Origin: Phaseolus vulgaris
Taxonomy: Eukaryota > Streptophyta > Magnoliopsida > Fabales > Fabaceae
NCBI RefSeq assembly: GCF_000499845.2
Contig: NC_023758.2
Location: forward strand, 9,029,227-9,093,226
Length of the DNA: 64,000 nt
Direction: 5' to 3'
The translations under genes were made by a program, and so were the position numbers. Positions 1 to 11,270 of this stretch are shown here, one piece after another (within the stretch, counting starts at the first letter, position 1; each line of letters starts with the position of its first letter). The notes beneath the pieces were generated by a model that was given only the letters and a program-made list of their open reading frames with translations, was not told where the DNA came from and searched no databases.

Positions 1-49
1 AGACACTCTATTTATAGGAGAGAGTGTCTTGGAGAAAAAGATAGATGGG
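1..49 (-). repeat. Left piece of old dispersed repeat R1
   Basis: This short stretch continues, across the gypsy A insertion, at 12166-12468 and, across copia C, at about 19259-19330. A diverged second copy (R2) lies at about 20845-21375. Read on the minus strand, the stretch carries a TATA-like CTATAAATAG, and R2 has a similar box at the same place, so R may be an old LTR pointing left. The gypsy A target duplication ATGGG is at 45-49. The family is not recognised. Confidence 0.5.
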
Positions 50-939
50 TGTACCGTCCTGGTAGTCGGAAGAGATGACGTGGCGGCGAGTTATTATGCA
101 GGCGTCTTGAGTAGGACCCATAGCTGGCAGAAGGGGAGAAAGTCGGGGGGCTCGTGCAGTCGCCAGTTATTAAGTTGGCGTGCTCCGATCTCTAGCATAC
201 CTAAGCCGGCGGTCATCGGGTTTGAGATGAAGTCGCCAGATGTGAGCCCAGGCGACCAAGTGATTAGAGATCGCCGAAACAAGGACATCGCCGAAGATGA
301 AGTCAGATATTTATTTCCTAGCTGGTCAGAGGATGAGCTCGGGAGACAGCTTACCTGAACATACACGGTGAAGCAGGTAGAGTAGATCATGAAGGCGGCC
401 GGCGAGACCACAGGGAAGGTGTGTATGAAGGCACCCGAACTCGCCATGCAGAAGGGATCACGCTCCAAGGCAGCTATGCACTGAGTTGTGTCACGCATAA
501 GTAACTTAGCCAAAAAACCTGAAGAGTAAGAAGAGGCGCCCAAGTCAAGGATACTCCAGATGGTGACACGTGTACGGCTAGATGCGAGCCACGTGTCCAG
601 ATGCGTAACTGTCTGGAGAGAGAAAGTGCCCAGGTATATAAGAGATTCTAACGAACTTCTGAGGTACGCACGTTCAGATTACTTCTTTACGCTTGCGAGT
701 TTTGAGTACACGGAGAGAGAACTTTTGCACGGTTCCTTAGAGTTCTTGAGTTTCTCTTGGTATTTGGTGGTTCAGTCGCTGACTTGGGCGTCGGAGCGTG
801 ATCGGCCGCAACGGCGCCGTTCTGTCTTTTGCAGGTTCTTGAGGTGGATTGCGGCGAAGGACGGAGGCTAACACGGCGCAGAAGTCGATCTAGATTTGAC
901 GAGGCAAGGCTCCAGCATCTTGGTCAACAGGCAGGATCA
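50..939 (+). repeat. 5' LTR of gypsy A
   Basis: This 890-bp LTR runs from TGTACCG to GGATCA. It is matched at the same length by 11271-12160 and more distantly by the 887-bp gypsy B LTRs. It holds the element promoter (two CACGTG boxes, then TATATAAG) followed by a transcribed leader. Confidence 0.95.
567..642 (+). promoter_or_regulatory. LTR promoter: two G-boxes and TATA box
   Basis: CACGTG occurs at 567-572 and 590-595, 23 bp apart. The second is inside CACGTGTC, the ABRE-type form. TATATAAG follows at 635-642, about 40 bp downstream. The same three elements are present in all four LTRs of this family in the window (in gypsy B as GCACGTGT and CCACGTGT). CACGTG is the known target of plant bZIP and bHLH factors. 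Stress or ABA control of the element is an inference. Confidence 0.65.
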
Positions 940-942
940 TCA

Positions 943-960
943 GGCGCCCACCGTGGGGCC
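943..960 (+). other. Primer binding site of gypsy A (tRNA-Lys-like)
   Basis: GGCGCCCACCGTGGGGCC lies three bases inside the 5' LTR. It resembles the complement of the 3' end of a plant tRNA-Lys, the usual primer for minus-strand DNA synthesis in such elements. Gypsy B has the same sequence at 22727-22744. Confidence 0.75.
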
Positions 961-1353
961 GTGTAAAACCTGTTCCCATCCACAGCGTGAGTTCTTGGAA
1001 GTTTCTGCAGTTTCTGTGTGGTTGTGTGCTGGTGCAACCATTTTTCGCCGTTCATCTAAGCTTTGTTCGGTAGTTTCGTGTTTTCCACCGTTCGTTTGAG
1101 TTCTTGTTCGGTGAGGTGAAGTTTTTCGCTGCTTACGCAAGTTTTAATCGGTGAGATCTGAGTTTCGCCGCTCGTTTGGATTTTCGTGGAAGAAACGGTG
1201 GTTTGTGGTGGAGTCGTGAGTTTCTGCGAAGGATTGCTGTTGAGGTCGTGTTCTTGAAGTTCTTCAGAGTTTTGCGAAGTTCTGACCGATTGATCGCTGA
1301 ATCGATCGTCGCTGAAGTGTTGTTCGTCGCTCTTTGTGATCTGTCAAGTTTTC

Positions 1354-4300
1354 ATGAGAAAGATGAGAAGCAAACGTTCAAGTCCAGTTGCGCCCGTTGC
1401 TGCTGAAGGCGCCATGACTATGGCACAAATGGTGGAAATCATGCGTTCACTGCAGGCGAATGTGGAAGCCTTGCGCATAGAGCAGGCAAGAATGCACGAG
1501 GACCTGGTCGCCTCTCAGGCCAGGAATGAAGAGCTTAGCAGAGTGACTGAGGAATTGCGCCAAGCTCTTCAGGAGCAGCGAGGGCGTCCAATCGCTGAAG
1601 AGGTCGCGCTTTCCCCATGCCTTTCGCTCAGGCGATTACAGACACGCCTATCCCTGCGAGTGTGGTACCCGTGAAAGCTGTTTTTACCGGCATGGAGGAT
1701 CCTGAGGCACATCTCACCACGTTCCACACGCAGATGATGCTGTCAGGAGGATCGGATGCTGTGTATTGCAAGATGTTTGTGAGCACACTCCAGGGGACGG
1801 CGCTGGAATGGTTTGTGAGTCTGCCTACAGGCCACATAACCAACTTCCAGCAGTTTTCAAAGATCTTCATCGAGCAGTACATAGTGAACAAGGCGCCGCC
1901 GAGGGTGTCTTATGATCTGTTCGACATAAGGCAGTACCAGGGAGAGTCCCTCAGGGACTACTTGAATTGTTTTGGGGCGCAGATGGTCCGCTCGCCGGCC
2001 AAGGACGAAGAGATGCTGGTATACGCATTCAATAAGGGCGTGCTGTCGGGACCCTTCTGCGAGGCGTTGATTAGGGCTCACCCCGCCACGTTTGCTGAGG
2101 TTAGGCGACTTGCGGTGGCCCACATCGCCGATGAGAGTGAGGTCGCCGAGAAGAGGGGAAGCGTGGCCCCCGCTAGGCCACGTGCCCAGACCAGGATCCA
2201 GCCACAGAGGGTGCTGGAGACAGCGGCGGCCAAGAGGGATCAGAGGACTCGCCATCCTTATGATCCAAGGAAGAACAAGGGCAGGGGCCCAGGGCGCCCA
2301 CAACTGGCACGTCGGGAGTACAATCGCCCGCCGAAGCATAAGTTTGTCATGGGGTTGGCGGACCTGATCACCATTCCCAATATAGCAGCCAGGTTGAAGG
2401 CGCCCGAGAAGGTGGGCGACAAGGTGTTGGGACCAAAGCCAGACGCCTGGTGCGAATTCCACCAGGGCTTTGGCCACACCGTGGACTCATGTTTGGCTTT
2501 AGGATACCAGCTCGACAACCTGGTCAAGAGCGGGTTCCTAAACGATTACTTGCTGGACAGAAGGACTGGGGGCGCGTCGAGCTCCCAGCCTGCAGGTGGT
2601 GAGGCTCAGCAGCACGAGATGCCTACTCACAGGGAGATCCACACTATTGCAGGAGGTTTCTCGGGTGGTGGATGCACCGCGTCACAGAGGAAGAAGTATG
2701 CGAGGTCTGTGATGACGGTGGACATGTTCGAGGACCACTCACCAGACGTGGACATCACGTTCACCAGGGCAGATCTTAGGGACGTTGTGCCTCATGACAA
2801 TGATCCAATAGTCATCTCGCTTGTTACGGCGGGGAGGAAGGTCCACAGAGTATTGGTGGACCAGGGAAGCTCGGCAGATGTGATGTTCTGGCCGACTTTC
2901 ACACAGTTGCAGTTGCCCCTCGACCAGCTGAGACCCTATGGAGGGTGTTTGTATGGTTTCGCTGGCGATCAGGTGGAGGTTAGGGGGTATATAGAGTTGA
3001 GAACTACCTTCACGGATGAGGCGGGCTTGAGAACAGAGAAAATCAAGTACCTCTTCGTGAACGCTCCCTCAGCATATAACATCCTGTTGGGAAGACCAAC
3101 ACTCAACAGAATAGGAGCTGTGCCTTCGACCAGGCACATGAAGGTCAAGTTGCCATCGATGGAAGGGGTGGTGATCACCATCAAATCTGACCAGAAGGAA
3201 GCAAAGAACTGCTATGAGAATAGCCTGAAGAACAAGAGGTCAGTGAGTTACATCACAACGACGCCGCCTCCCGGTGTGAAGCCCCAGCCAACAGAGTGGC
3301 GGGTTGTTGGTGCGGCGATGGAGGTGACCGCCGGGGAAGACATCGCCATGATGGATGCTGAGGCTGAGGAAGAGAACGTCGAGCGGGAAGAAGAGGCGAG
3401 GAATCGCCCTGAGGAAGCGAGGGAGCTGGGAATCGCCAGGGCGGTGATCGCCAGGGAAGCTAGACCAAAACCCGTCGAGGAATGGCTCGAAAGGGAGATC
3501 GGGGGAAAGGTCTTCAAGTTGGGAAGATCCTTGGAGGCTGAACTCCAAGACCAGATCGCCAAGGTGATAGAGCGGCATCTGGATGCTTTCGCATGGTCTG
3601 CTTCAGACATGCCGGGAATTGACCCCGACTTCTTGTGCCATCATCTAGCAATGGACAACCAGGTCAGGCCAGTGCGACAGAGAAGAAGGAAATTCAACGA
3701 GGAGAGAAGACAGGCGATCAGGGATGAAACCCAGAAGCTCCTCGCTGCAGGCCATATCAGGGAGGTCCAGTACCCTGAGTGGCTAGCCAATGTTGTGCTG
3801 GTAAAGAAGAGCAATGGCAAGTGGCGCATGTGCGTCGATTTCACTGATCTCAACAAGGCTTGCCCAAAGGATTCGTATCCTTTGCCAAGCATAGACGCCG
3901 TGGTTGACAGTGTTGCAGGGTGTAAGTTGCTGAGTTTCCTGGATGCCTTCTCGGGGTACAACCAGATAAAGATGCATCCCATGGATGAAGAGAAGACCGC
4001 CTTCATGACCGAGAGATCGTGCTACTGCTACAAGGTGATGCCTTTTGGTCTGAAGAACGTCGAGGCCACGTACCAGAGGTTGATGGATCGGGTACTTGCA
4101 CCAATGCTGGGAAGGAATGTGCAAGCCTACGTGGATGACATGGTCGTGACCTCGCCAGAGAAGAGCAAGCACGTTGCGGACTTGGAGGAGTTGTTCACTA
4201 CAATCGCCAAGTTCGGGTTAAAGCTGAATCCCGAGAAGTGCATCTTTGGCGTGGAGGCGGGGAAGTTCCTAGGATTTCTCTTGACTGAAAGAGGGATAGA

Positions 4301-6752
4301 AGCCAATCCTGATAAGTGTGCTGCCATCTTGGCGATGAGGAGCCCGACTACCGTGAAGGAAGTGCAGCAACTTACAGGTCGGATGGCCGCCCTGTCTCGT
4401 TTCGTGTCAGCCAGCGGGGAGAAGGGTCATCCGTATTTTCAGTGTTTAAGGCGAAACAACAAATTTGCTTGGACGAAGGAGTGTGAAGAAGCCTTCGTCA
4501 AGCTTAAAGAGTACCTGGCGAGCCCGCCGGTTTTATGCAAACCGCTGATGGGGACCCCTCTCAGGTTGTATTTTGCTGTGACTGAGAGGGCGGTGAGTGC
4601 GGTGCTCGCCTAAGACCAAGATCAGGCCCAAAAGCCTATTTATTTTGTCAGCAAGGTGCTGCAGGGCCCGGAAGTAAGATATCAGGCCTTGGAGAAAGCT
4701 GCACTGGCAGTAGTTTTTTCGGCGAGAAGGTTACGCCACTATTTCCACAGCTTCACAATATTGGTGATGACCGACTTGCCCATCCAGAAGGTTCTGAAGA
4801 AGCCCGATGTAGCTGGGAGGATGGTGAAGTGGGCGGTGGAGCTGTCGGAGTTCGACATTAAGTATGAGCCCCGAGGTCCGATCAAGGGGCAGATCTTCGC
4901 AGACTTCGTGGTCGAGCTCTCGTCTGAAGCGACACGAGTTGAAGGGGATGATTTTCGTTGGGTGCTTTCGGTGGACCGATCGTCGAACCAGCAGGGCAGC
5001 GGTGCTGGATTCATCTTGGAAGGGCCCAACGGTGTGCTGATTGAGCAGTCACTGAGGTTCGCCTTCAAGGCCAGCAACAACCAAGCAGAGTATGAGGCGC
5101 TGATCGTCGGAATCTTGCTGGCCAAGGAGATGGGAGCTAGGGTGCTAATGGCTAAGAGCGACTCGCTGTTAGTCACGGGACAAGTAACAGACGAGTTCCA
5201 GGCTAAAGATCCACAAATGGCGGCTTACCTGGAGTATGTACAGGAGTTGAAGAGTTCCTTTCTCTCCTTTGAAGTGGTGCATGTGCCCATAGAGCAGAAT
5301 GCCTGAGCTGACTTGCTAGCCAAGCTCGCCAGTTCAGGCAAGGGGGGTAGGCAGAGGACGGTGATCCAAGAAACTCTGAAGACACCCAGAGCATTTGTGG
5401 CAGATCACCTGGTTCTTCAGATAAGCAAATCGACGGAGAAAGCGGCGAGGAGTCACAGGTCTTTGACCCAGGAGACCTTGAGATCGCCGAGAATAAGGGT
5501 GTGTCGGGAGGAGAAGGTAAACGTGGCGCAGGTCTGCGCTACTCATGAGCCAGACACCTGGGTAACACAGTACAAGCGATGCCTGGCGGATGGCCTTCTC
5601 CCGCTGGATCCGACGGAGGCCAGGAAGATAAAGAAGAACTCCAGCAAGTTCACGATGATTGATGGCGAGTTATATAGGTTTGGGTTCACACACCCACTCC
5701 TGGAATGTGTGCACGGAGAGAAATGTACGAGAATCATGGCCGAGCTCCATGAAGGGATCTGCGGAAGTCACGTCGGGGGTCGAGCTCTGGCCACAAGGAC
5801 CCTCCGTGCAGGTTACTATTGGCCTACAATGAGAGAAGACTGCAAGAAGTATGCACAGTGTTGCAAGCAATGTCAGCAGCACGCCGATTGGCACAAGGCG
5901 CCTCCCGAGGAGTTGAAGTCGATTTACAGCCCTTGGCCGTTTCATACATGGGGGATCGACATTCTAGGACCTTTTCCAATGGCGATTAGGCAGATGAAGT
6001 ACTTGGTGGTGGCAATTGAATATTTCACCAAGTGGATCGAAGCAGAACCAGTGGCCCAGATCACCGCGCACAAGATCGAGAGCTTTGTGTGGAAGAACAT
6101 CGTGTGCCGTTTTGGTGTGCCCAAGCGCCTGGTGTCGGATAACGGGACTCAATTTGCAAGTCACCTGTTGAAAAAGCTGTGCGAAGGGGTGGGAATTCAG
6201 CAAGTATTTGCATCCGTCGAGCACCCTCAGACGAATGGCCAGGTAGAGTCAGCCAATCGGGTATTGCTGAGAGGTTTGAAGAGAAGGCTAGAGAAAGCCA
6301 AAGGAAGTTGGGCTGAGGAGGTACCCCGTATAGTTTGGGCGTACCACACCACCGAGCAGTCGGGAACCCATGAGACCCCGTTTAGCCTGGTCTATGGATG
6401 CGACGCAATGATTCCAGTGGAAATCCAGGAGAGCTCGCCGAGATTCCAGAACTTTGTAGCGGAAGACTCGAACGAGGAAAGAAGGCTGAATCTAGATTTG
6501 CTGGATGAGGTCAGGGAGGAGGCGAGAATGAAGGCTGAGGCGGTGAAAAGAAGGATTGAACGAAGGTATAACTCGAGGGTGATGAGGAAGGCCCACCAGT
6601 ACGAGATGGAGAACAAGTTGTCGCCTAAGTGGACGGGTCCGTTCAGGATAACCGAGACGCTCGGGAACGGCGCCTACCGCTTAGAAACGTTGGAAGGAGG
6701 GGCGATTCCTCGCACCTGGAACGCCACGCACCTCAAGTTATATTACAGTTAA
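1354..6752 (+). pseudogene. Gypsy A gag-pol polyprotein, broken
   Basis: In order the frame shows: gag with a retrotransposon-gag domain (about 1680-2100) and a zinc-knuckle-like C-x2-H-x4-H-x4-C (about 2450-2495); protease loop DQGSS (about 2860); RT with YVDD (about 4130); RNase H (about 4500-4790); a second, archaeal-type RNase H (about 4950-5290); integrase with its HHCC finger (about 5745-5890) and DDE core (DNGTQF at about 6138). The start chosen is the ATG at 1354, matched in gypsy B at 23092. Four breaks are visible against gypsy B: a 19-bp deletion at about 1608 that shifts the frame; TAA at 4611; TGA at 5304; and an in-frame 33-bp loss near 6584. Both deletions lie between short direct repeats. 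The product would be the structural and replication proteins of the element, and no intact polyprotein is possible. Confidence 0.93.
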
Positions 6753-8066
6753 AAGGCTTTGTAAGTAAAAACAAACACGAAGAGTTTGCAAGCTTTCTGT
6801 TAAAACAGTTTAAAGGGGGCACTCTTTTTTCCCTAAGGAGGGTTTTTAATGAGGCCACCTAGTAAAGAAGAGTTTCCGAAGTTTAAAGTGTTTTAGATTG
6901 CATGCTTGTTGTTATTGCAAGAGTTTTGAAAAAGAAAGACCTTGTCACTCAAATGTGATTTAAGGCGAATTTTGAAGTTATGTCGCATGCTTTCTGAAAA
7001 GTTTCTAAGTCCCCATCGCTTTTCGGCGATTGGCGGCATCAGTTAAAGTTTAAAGTCCTCATCGTCTTTCGGCGATCGGAGGCACCAGCAATGTTTAAAA
7101 GACCTCAACGCCCTCGCGCGTTCTGAGGCGAGAAAGAGATAAAGACCTCCTCGCCGTCGAGCGAGTGCAGGCGAGAAAGAGTAAAAGTCCTCAGTGCTTC
7201 CAGGGGAGAGAAGATGTAGCCTCTGGGGCAATGTAGAGGCACCAGTAAAAGTCCTCAGTGCTTCCAGGGGAGAGAAGATGTAGCCTCTGGGGCAATGTAG
7301 AGGCACCAGTAAAAAGTCCTCAGTGCGTCCAGGGGAGAGAAGATGTAGCCTCTGGGGCAATGTAGAGGCACGTTAAAGACCTTCTCGCCGATGAGCGAGT
7401 TCAGGCGAGTTAAAGACCTTCTCGCCGATGAGCGAGTTCAGGCAAGATAAAATCCTTCTCGTCTTGAACGAGTTCAGGTACGGTGTGAAGGGTGGAAGAA
7501 GTTTAAAGGATAGCTAAGGTAGGTTCGAAGAGAACACTTAGCTATCCAGCTTACGGTTCTGAAAGTCAGGGAAGGTAGAGAAGGATCCGAAAGGCGCCTC
7601 TACCCCCATATGAGGGAACAATGGCCAAGCTGTGAAGGCAAGAGGAAGCTGGTATCGCCAAGACTCTTTGGCGATCAGAAGAAACAAGCGATGGCAAGAG
7701 TTAAGGCCTGTTTTGATAAGGCAGATAGGGTGAGCTATGTTTTAAACTTTTAGTTGGGTTGAAACTCGTTGTTTGGAAAGTGGTTTCGCGCTGAGGTTCA
7801 TTATCTTAAAAGTCCACAAGTTGTTAGAAGACTATCGCTCGAAAGTTGGTAGTTTGAACAGTCGCGCTCGCAGAATTGCTAGGTCAATTTCGTCTAAGCG
7901 ATTTATACAAGAAGAAATCAAGCTAACGAGGAGATTATATAAAGAAACAGGAAATGTCATAACACTGTGGCATCAGTTCAAGATACATGCACCAAAAAGG
8001 GAAAAATTATTACAGGTAAGTGTGTGTAAGAGAGAAAACAGATGAATAAGCGATGGAGGGAAGCAG
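6753..8066 (+). other. Non-coding spacer of gypsy A between pol and the antisense gene
   Basis: About 1.3 kb with no credible gene. It contains short GC-rich degenerate repeats built on TCGCCG and GCGAG (7020-7180 and 7373-7470) around a regular 64-bp tandem repeat. Gypsy B has the same layout at 28525-29800. The region ends at the stop codon of the opposite-strand gene. Confidence 0.7.
7181..7372 (+). repeat. 64-bp tandem repeat, three copies
   Basis: Units start at 7181, 7245 and 7309. Each carries AAAGTCCTCAGTGC, then CAGGGGAGAGAAGATGTAGC, then GGGGCAATGTAGAGGCAC. Identity between units is very high. Gypsy B has three comparable units at 28934-29127, so the array predates the separation of the two copies. 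Confidence 0.9.
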
Positions 8067-10667
8067 CTAGTCTTCAGAAGGAACGATCTTCCCATCCACC
8101 ACTTCATTGTTTAGTGACACCATGGAGAGGTCCAAATCAGGGTACTGGCAGGCAAATTGCTCCAGGGCAGCGTCAAACCCAGCAGCGAGGATTTGGGCGG
8201 AGCTAAGCTCGAGTTCTTCAGTTTGCTTTTTGAGCCCCTCGGTCTGCTGTTTTAGTTCTTCAGCTGTCTCACGAGCTTGAAGGAGGTCTTCAGTAACCCT
8301 CTTGTTTTCTGCCTGCGCCTGGGCTAGCTCTGCGGCGATCCCTTCATTCTCCTTTTTGGCCTCAACAAGTTTAGCCATGGTGTCGTCTCTCTCTTTTTCA
8401 ACTTTTCCCAAGAGGACCTCCCGATCTACTGACCTCTTCTCAAGGCTTTCTACCTTGGCGGCATCTGCTTTGATCAACGCCTCCAGGTCAGCCACCTTGA
8501 GACGGTAGGGGACCAGTTTGCTCTCCAGCTCAATTTTCTCTTGAGCTAAGAGGTGCACCCTATGGCGTAGATCGGTGGCCTCCTTGCGCGCCACCCGTAA
8601 CTCAGTGCTCATAGCATCCTCCACTCTTGAATGGTCGATCTCTGCCAGCATAAGGTTGCAAGAAAACTTCTTCGCCTCGATCCTTATTAGACGATTCTCC
8701 TCTTGGAGCACGGAGATGTTGTCCTGAAGTTTCTTGCTGGAACTCTCCACAGCTTTTGATATGATGGAGGGGAGGTCCTCTGCCATCATCCTGAGTTTGG
8801 CTGTGAAAGGTTCCCAGAATCCCTTAACCGCAAGGGATAGGTTTGCAACCGCTGTTTGTGGAGGCGCTGAAGGAGCCTGGTGCTGGCTCTCACCACCGCC
8901 CTCTTGGATTGGTTGTTGATTTGGAGCTTCTTGGCGTAGTGGAGACGTGGGGGACTCGGTGATGATGATGGGCGAGTTGTGAGCACCTTCATCCCCGTCT
9001 GGCGCGGCTTCGGCGATTGAGGCGGTTGAAGGAGGACCCTCTCCAGCGGAAATGAATGGCGTGGAGGCGCTCGGAGGGTTCTCCATAAAGTTGGGCTCAG
9101 TAGCCTACACCGCGGGAAATTCAGCCGCCAAAGGTACTGCTTGAACCGGCGGTGTTGCAGCTGGGGGAGAAGGCGGTGTTGGAATGGGAGCTGGTGGTGA
9201 AGACGGCGTTGGTGTTGGAAGAGGAGGTGGAGCAGGTGGTGAAGAAGGTGCCACCCTTCTTCTTTTGGTGATGAGGCCATCTTCAGTTGCCTCATCGTCT
9301 TTTTCTTCATCCTCATGGACCACCTGAGGAGTTTTCCTCTTTGGCTTCCTGAGGATGAGTTTCTTGCGTTGTTGGGCGGGCAAGGCTTTTGAAGGAGCTG
9401 GGCCTTGAGGGGGCGATCTGCCCTGAGCAGCGGCGATCTCCACCACTGAGTTAGGCACAGTCTGGGAGCCCGACGCCAACCCATGAGCTCGGGCGAGCGC
9501 CCTCAATTCGGCTAGTTTGCCTTTACCCAGCATGAGATCTGCATAATGCGAAGGTATACAGGTCAGCCCAAAGACAAAGATAAACACATGGGTAAGTATG
9601 CAAATGAGACAAACAAGTGGTGCAGAAAATGAAGACCAGGTCTAGTGCGCAACAGACAAGACGCCCAGTAACAGATAACAGAGGTGCAGCACAGGGCAAT
9701 AACTTAGATGTTAAGGTAAGCACTAACCTATGCGAGCCTCGAGTTGGCCCTCGAAGAACTCAAAGGAGATGATCGCAGAAGTGAGAAAGGTAATGTTAGC
9801 GTCTGCCACGCTCTTCCAGAAGAGGCACAGGTCCTTATCCAGATCGCCCATGTTGTCGGGGCTTCTTGGCTTTCTAAAGCTTCCCTTGGAGTCTTTACCC
9901 TTATTTACCCAGTACAAAGGAAAGCCGTCGAGCAGCGAAGTGTCCCGATCATTCTGGCACACTTGGACGAATTTTCCTTTCCAATCCTTGTAAGACTGCT
10001 GGAAAATAGAAAGGATCGACCTCCCAGCGATTCCATTCAGGCTCACCCAGAGGCGATCTCCAGGGTTCTTGGCCTCGAACAGGAAGAGGAACACGTCTAC
10101 CGAGGCCGGTAGTCCCAAGTGTGCGCATATAATTTGAAACGCCCGCACGAATGCCCAGCTGTTGGGATGGAGCTGGGCGGCGGCGATGTCGAGCTCGGTT
10201 AGTAGTTCCCGCTCGAAACGGGTAAGGGGGAACCTAAGCTTCACCTTCTTGAATAAGGTGGTGTACACAAAGCAGAACAACTCGCCGTTGTTCCCTTTGT
10301 CATCTGTGCAGATTGGCACGTCGGGGGGGCAAGGCAACACCGTCAGTTTGTCATCGTGCTCCTTGTAGAATGAAAGGTTGGGCTCGTCCCCTTTCTTCAA
10401 TCGAAGCACTGCCACAGCAGAGTTTACTGAAGAAGTCTCCTTCAGCAAAGTTGAGGTGGCCCAGGGGTATAGCTTTTTGTAGTCTGGAGAGGCGATGGAG
10501 GCTCCTCCAGCGACTAGTGGAGTAGCCTGAGCCGGGTTGGGGCGAGAGGATGCAGGCCTCTCAGCCTGGGAAGAGGGAGCACCAGGTGCTCGCGGTGGGT
10601 TGTGAGCTTGAGATGGAGGGTTTCGCGACGAAGGAGGAGGATTCGCGGTGGTCTTTGTTCGAGCCAT
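8067..10667 (-). pseudogene. Opposite-strand two-exon gene of gypsy A (plant 'gypsy-type transposon' domain protein)
   Basis: The gene runs opposite to gag-pol. Exon 1 is 10667-9728 and exon 2 is 9538-8067. The intron has a GT donor (GTTAGTG) and an AG acceptor (TATGCAG), and joining keeps the frame: 940 plus 1472 bases make 804 codons. The N-terminal part is Pro/Ser-rich after MARTKTT, followed by a globular domain (about residues 60-310, with FERELLTELD and PNSWAFVRAFQ) that I recognise as the 'putative gypsy type transposon' family (PF04195 type). Then come a basic stretch (LILRKPKRK, TKRRR) that may be a nuclear signal, a proline-rich linker, and a C-terminal coiled coil of about 250 residues. 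A TAG at 9105-9107 in exon 2 breaks it; gypsy B has GAG there. Such reverse ORFs are known from some Tat elements, and their function is unknown. Confidence 0.75.
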
Positions 10668-11270
10668 CGCAGGAACTGCAAAGGAAAAAAGAAAAGAAAG
10701 GTGAGCGAAGGTGGCAAAGGTCGACTTGATTGTGAACGAAGGATGAAAAACACGAACGAACGAAAGTTCGTTATGACGGGAGAAATGGAAGACGAAGCCC
10801 TAAGTGCGAAAAGGGAGAAGAAGAAGAAACAACCCACAGCGTATGCACCAGGCAGTTAATGGATGATGCGAATCGGTTAAAATGCAGCAGATATCAACAG
10901 AAGAAGTAAAGGGAGTACCTTTCGATGATCAGACGAACGCTGAAGGAAGTTGGGGATTCAGAGAGTTGAAGAGCGTCGTGGGTTTTGCAAAAGAAACTCG
11001 GAGCGTTTGAGAAGGCAAAGAGATGATGGAACAGTAGAAATGAAATGGGTTTAAGGGTTTTTCAAATGATTTTTGGAAGCGTAAACGACAACTAAAGATA
11101 GTCGTTGATAAAGCCACGTGTCGGGCGATGGGAAAGGTGTTTGGTGGAGCGTCAAGAGAGCAAAAAGTACGAACGCTTGGAATTCTGCGCCAGCGCCACG
11201 TAGATCGGTAGTGACGTGACTCCTTTAGTCTTTTCGCTGGACAAGTCTTCGCTTAAGACTGGGGGGCTTG
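10668..11270. other. Region between antisense gene start and 3' LTR of gypsy A, with polypurine tract
   Basis: About 600 bp with no gene on either strand. It must hold the promoter and leader of the opposite-strand gene. The plus-strand polypurine tract ACTGGGGGGCTTG lies at 11258-11270, directly against the 3' LTR. Gypsy B has the same arrangement, with its tract at 32959-32971. Confidence 0.6.

Noticed and set aside
94..543. Long open frames on the minus strand of the gypsy LTRs (also near 11315-11827, 22169-22510, 33304-33645)
   Set aside because: They repeat in each LTR, have no protein-like features, and lie opposite the known promoter and leader.
1857..2477. Minus-strand open frames inside gypsy gag-pol (also 3240-3610, 5670-5945, 25120-25716, 27055-27981)
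   Set aside because: They lie in the shadow of the coding strand of gag-pol, have biased composition and no recognisable domains, unlike the spliced reverse gene further right.
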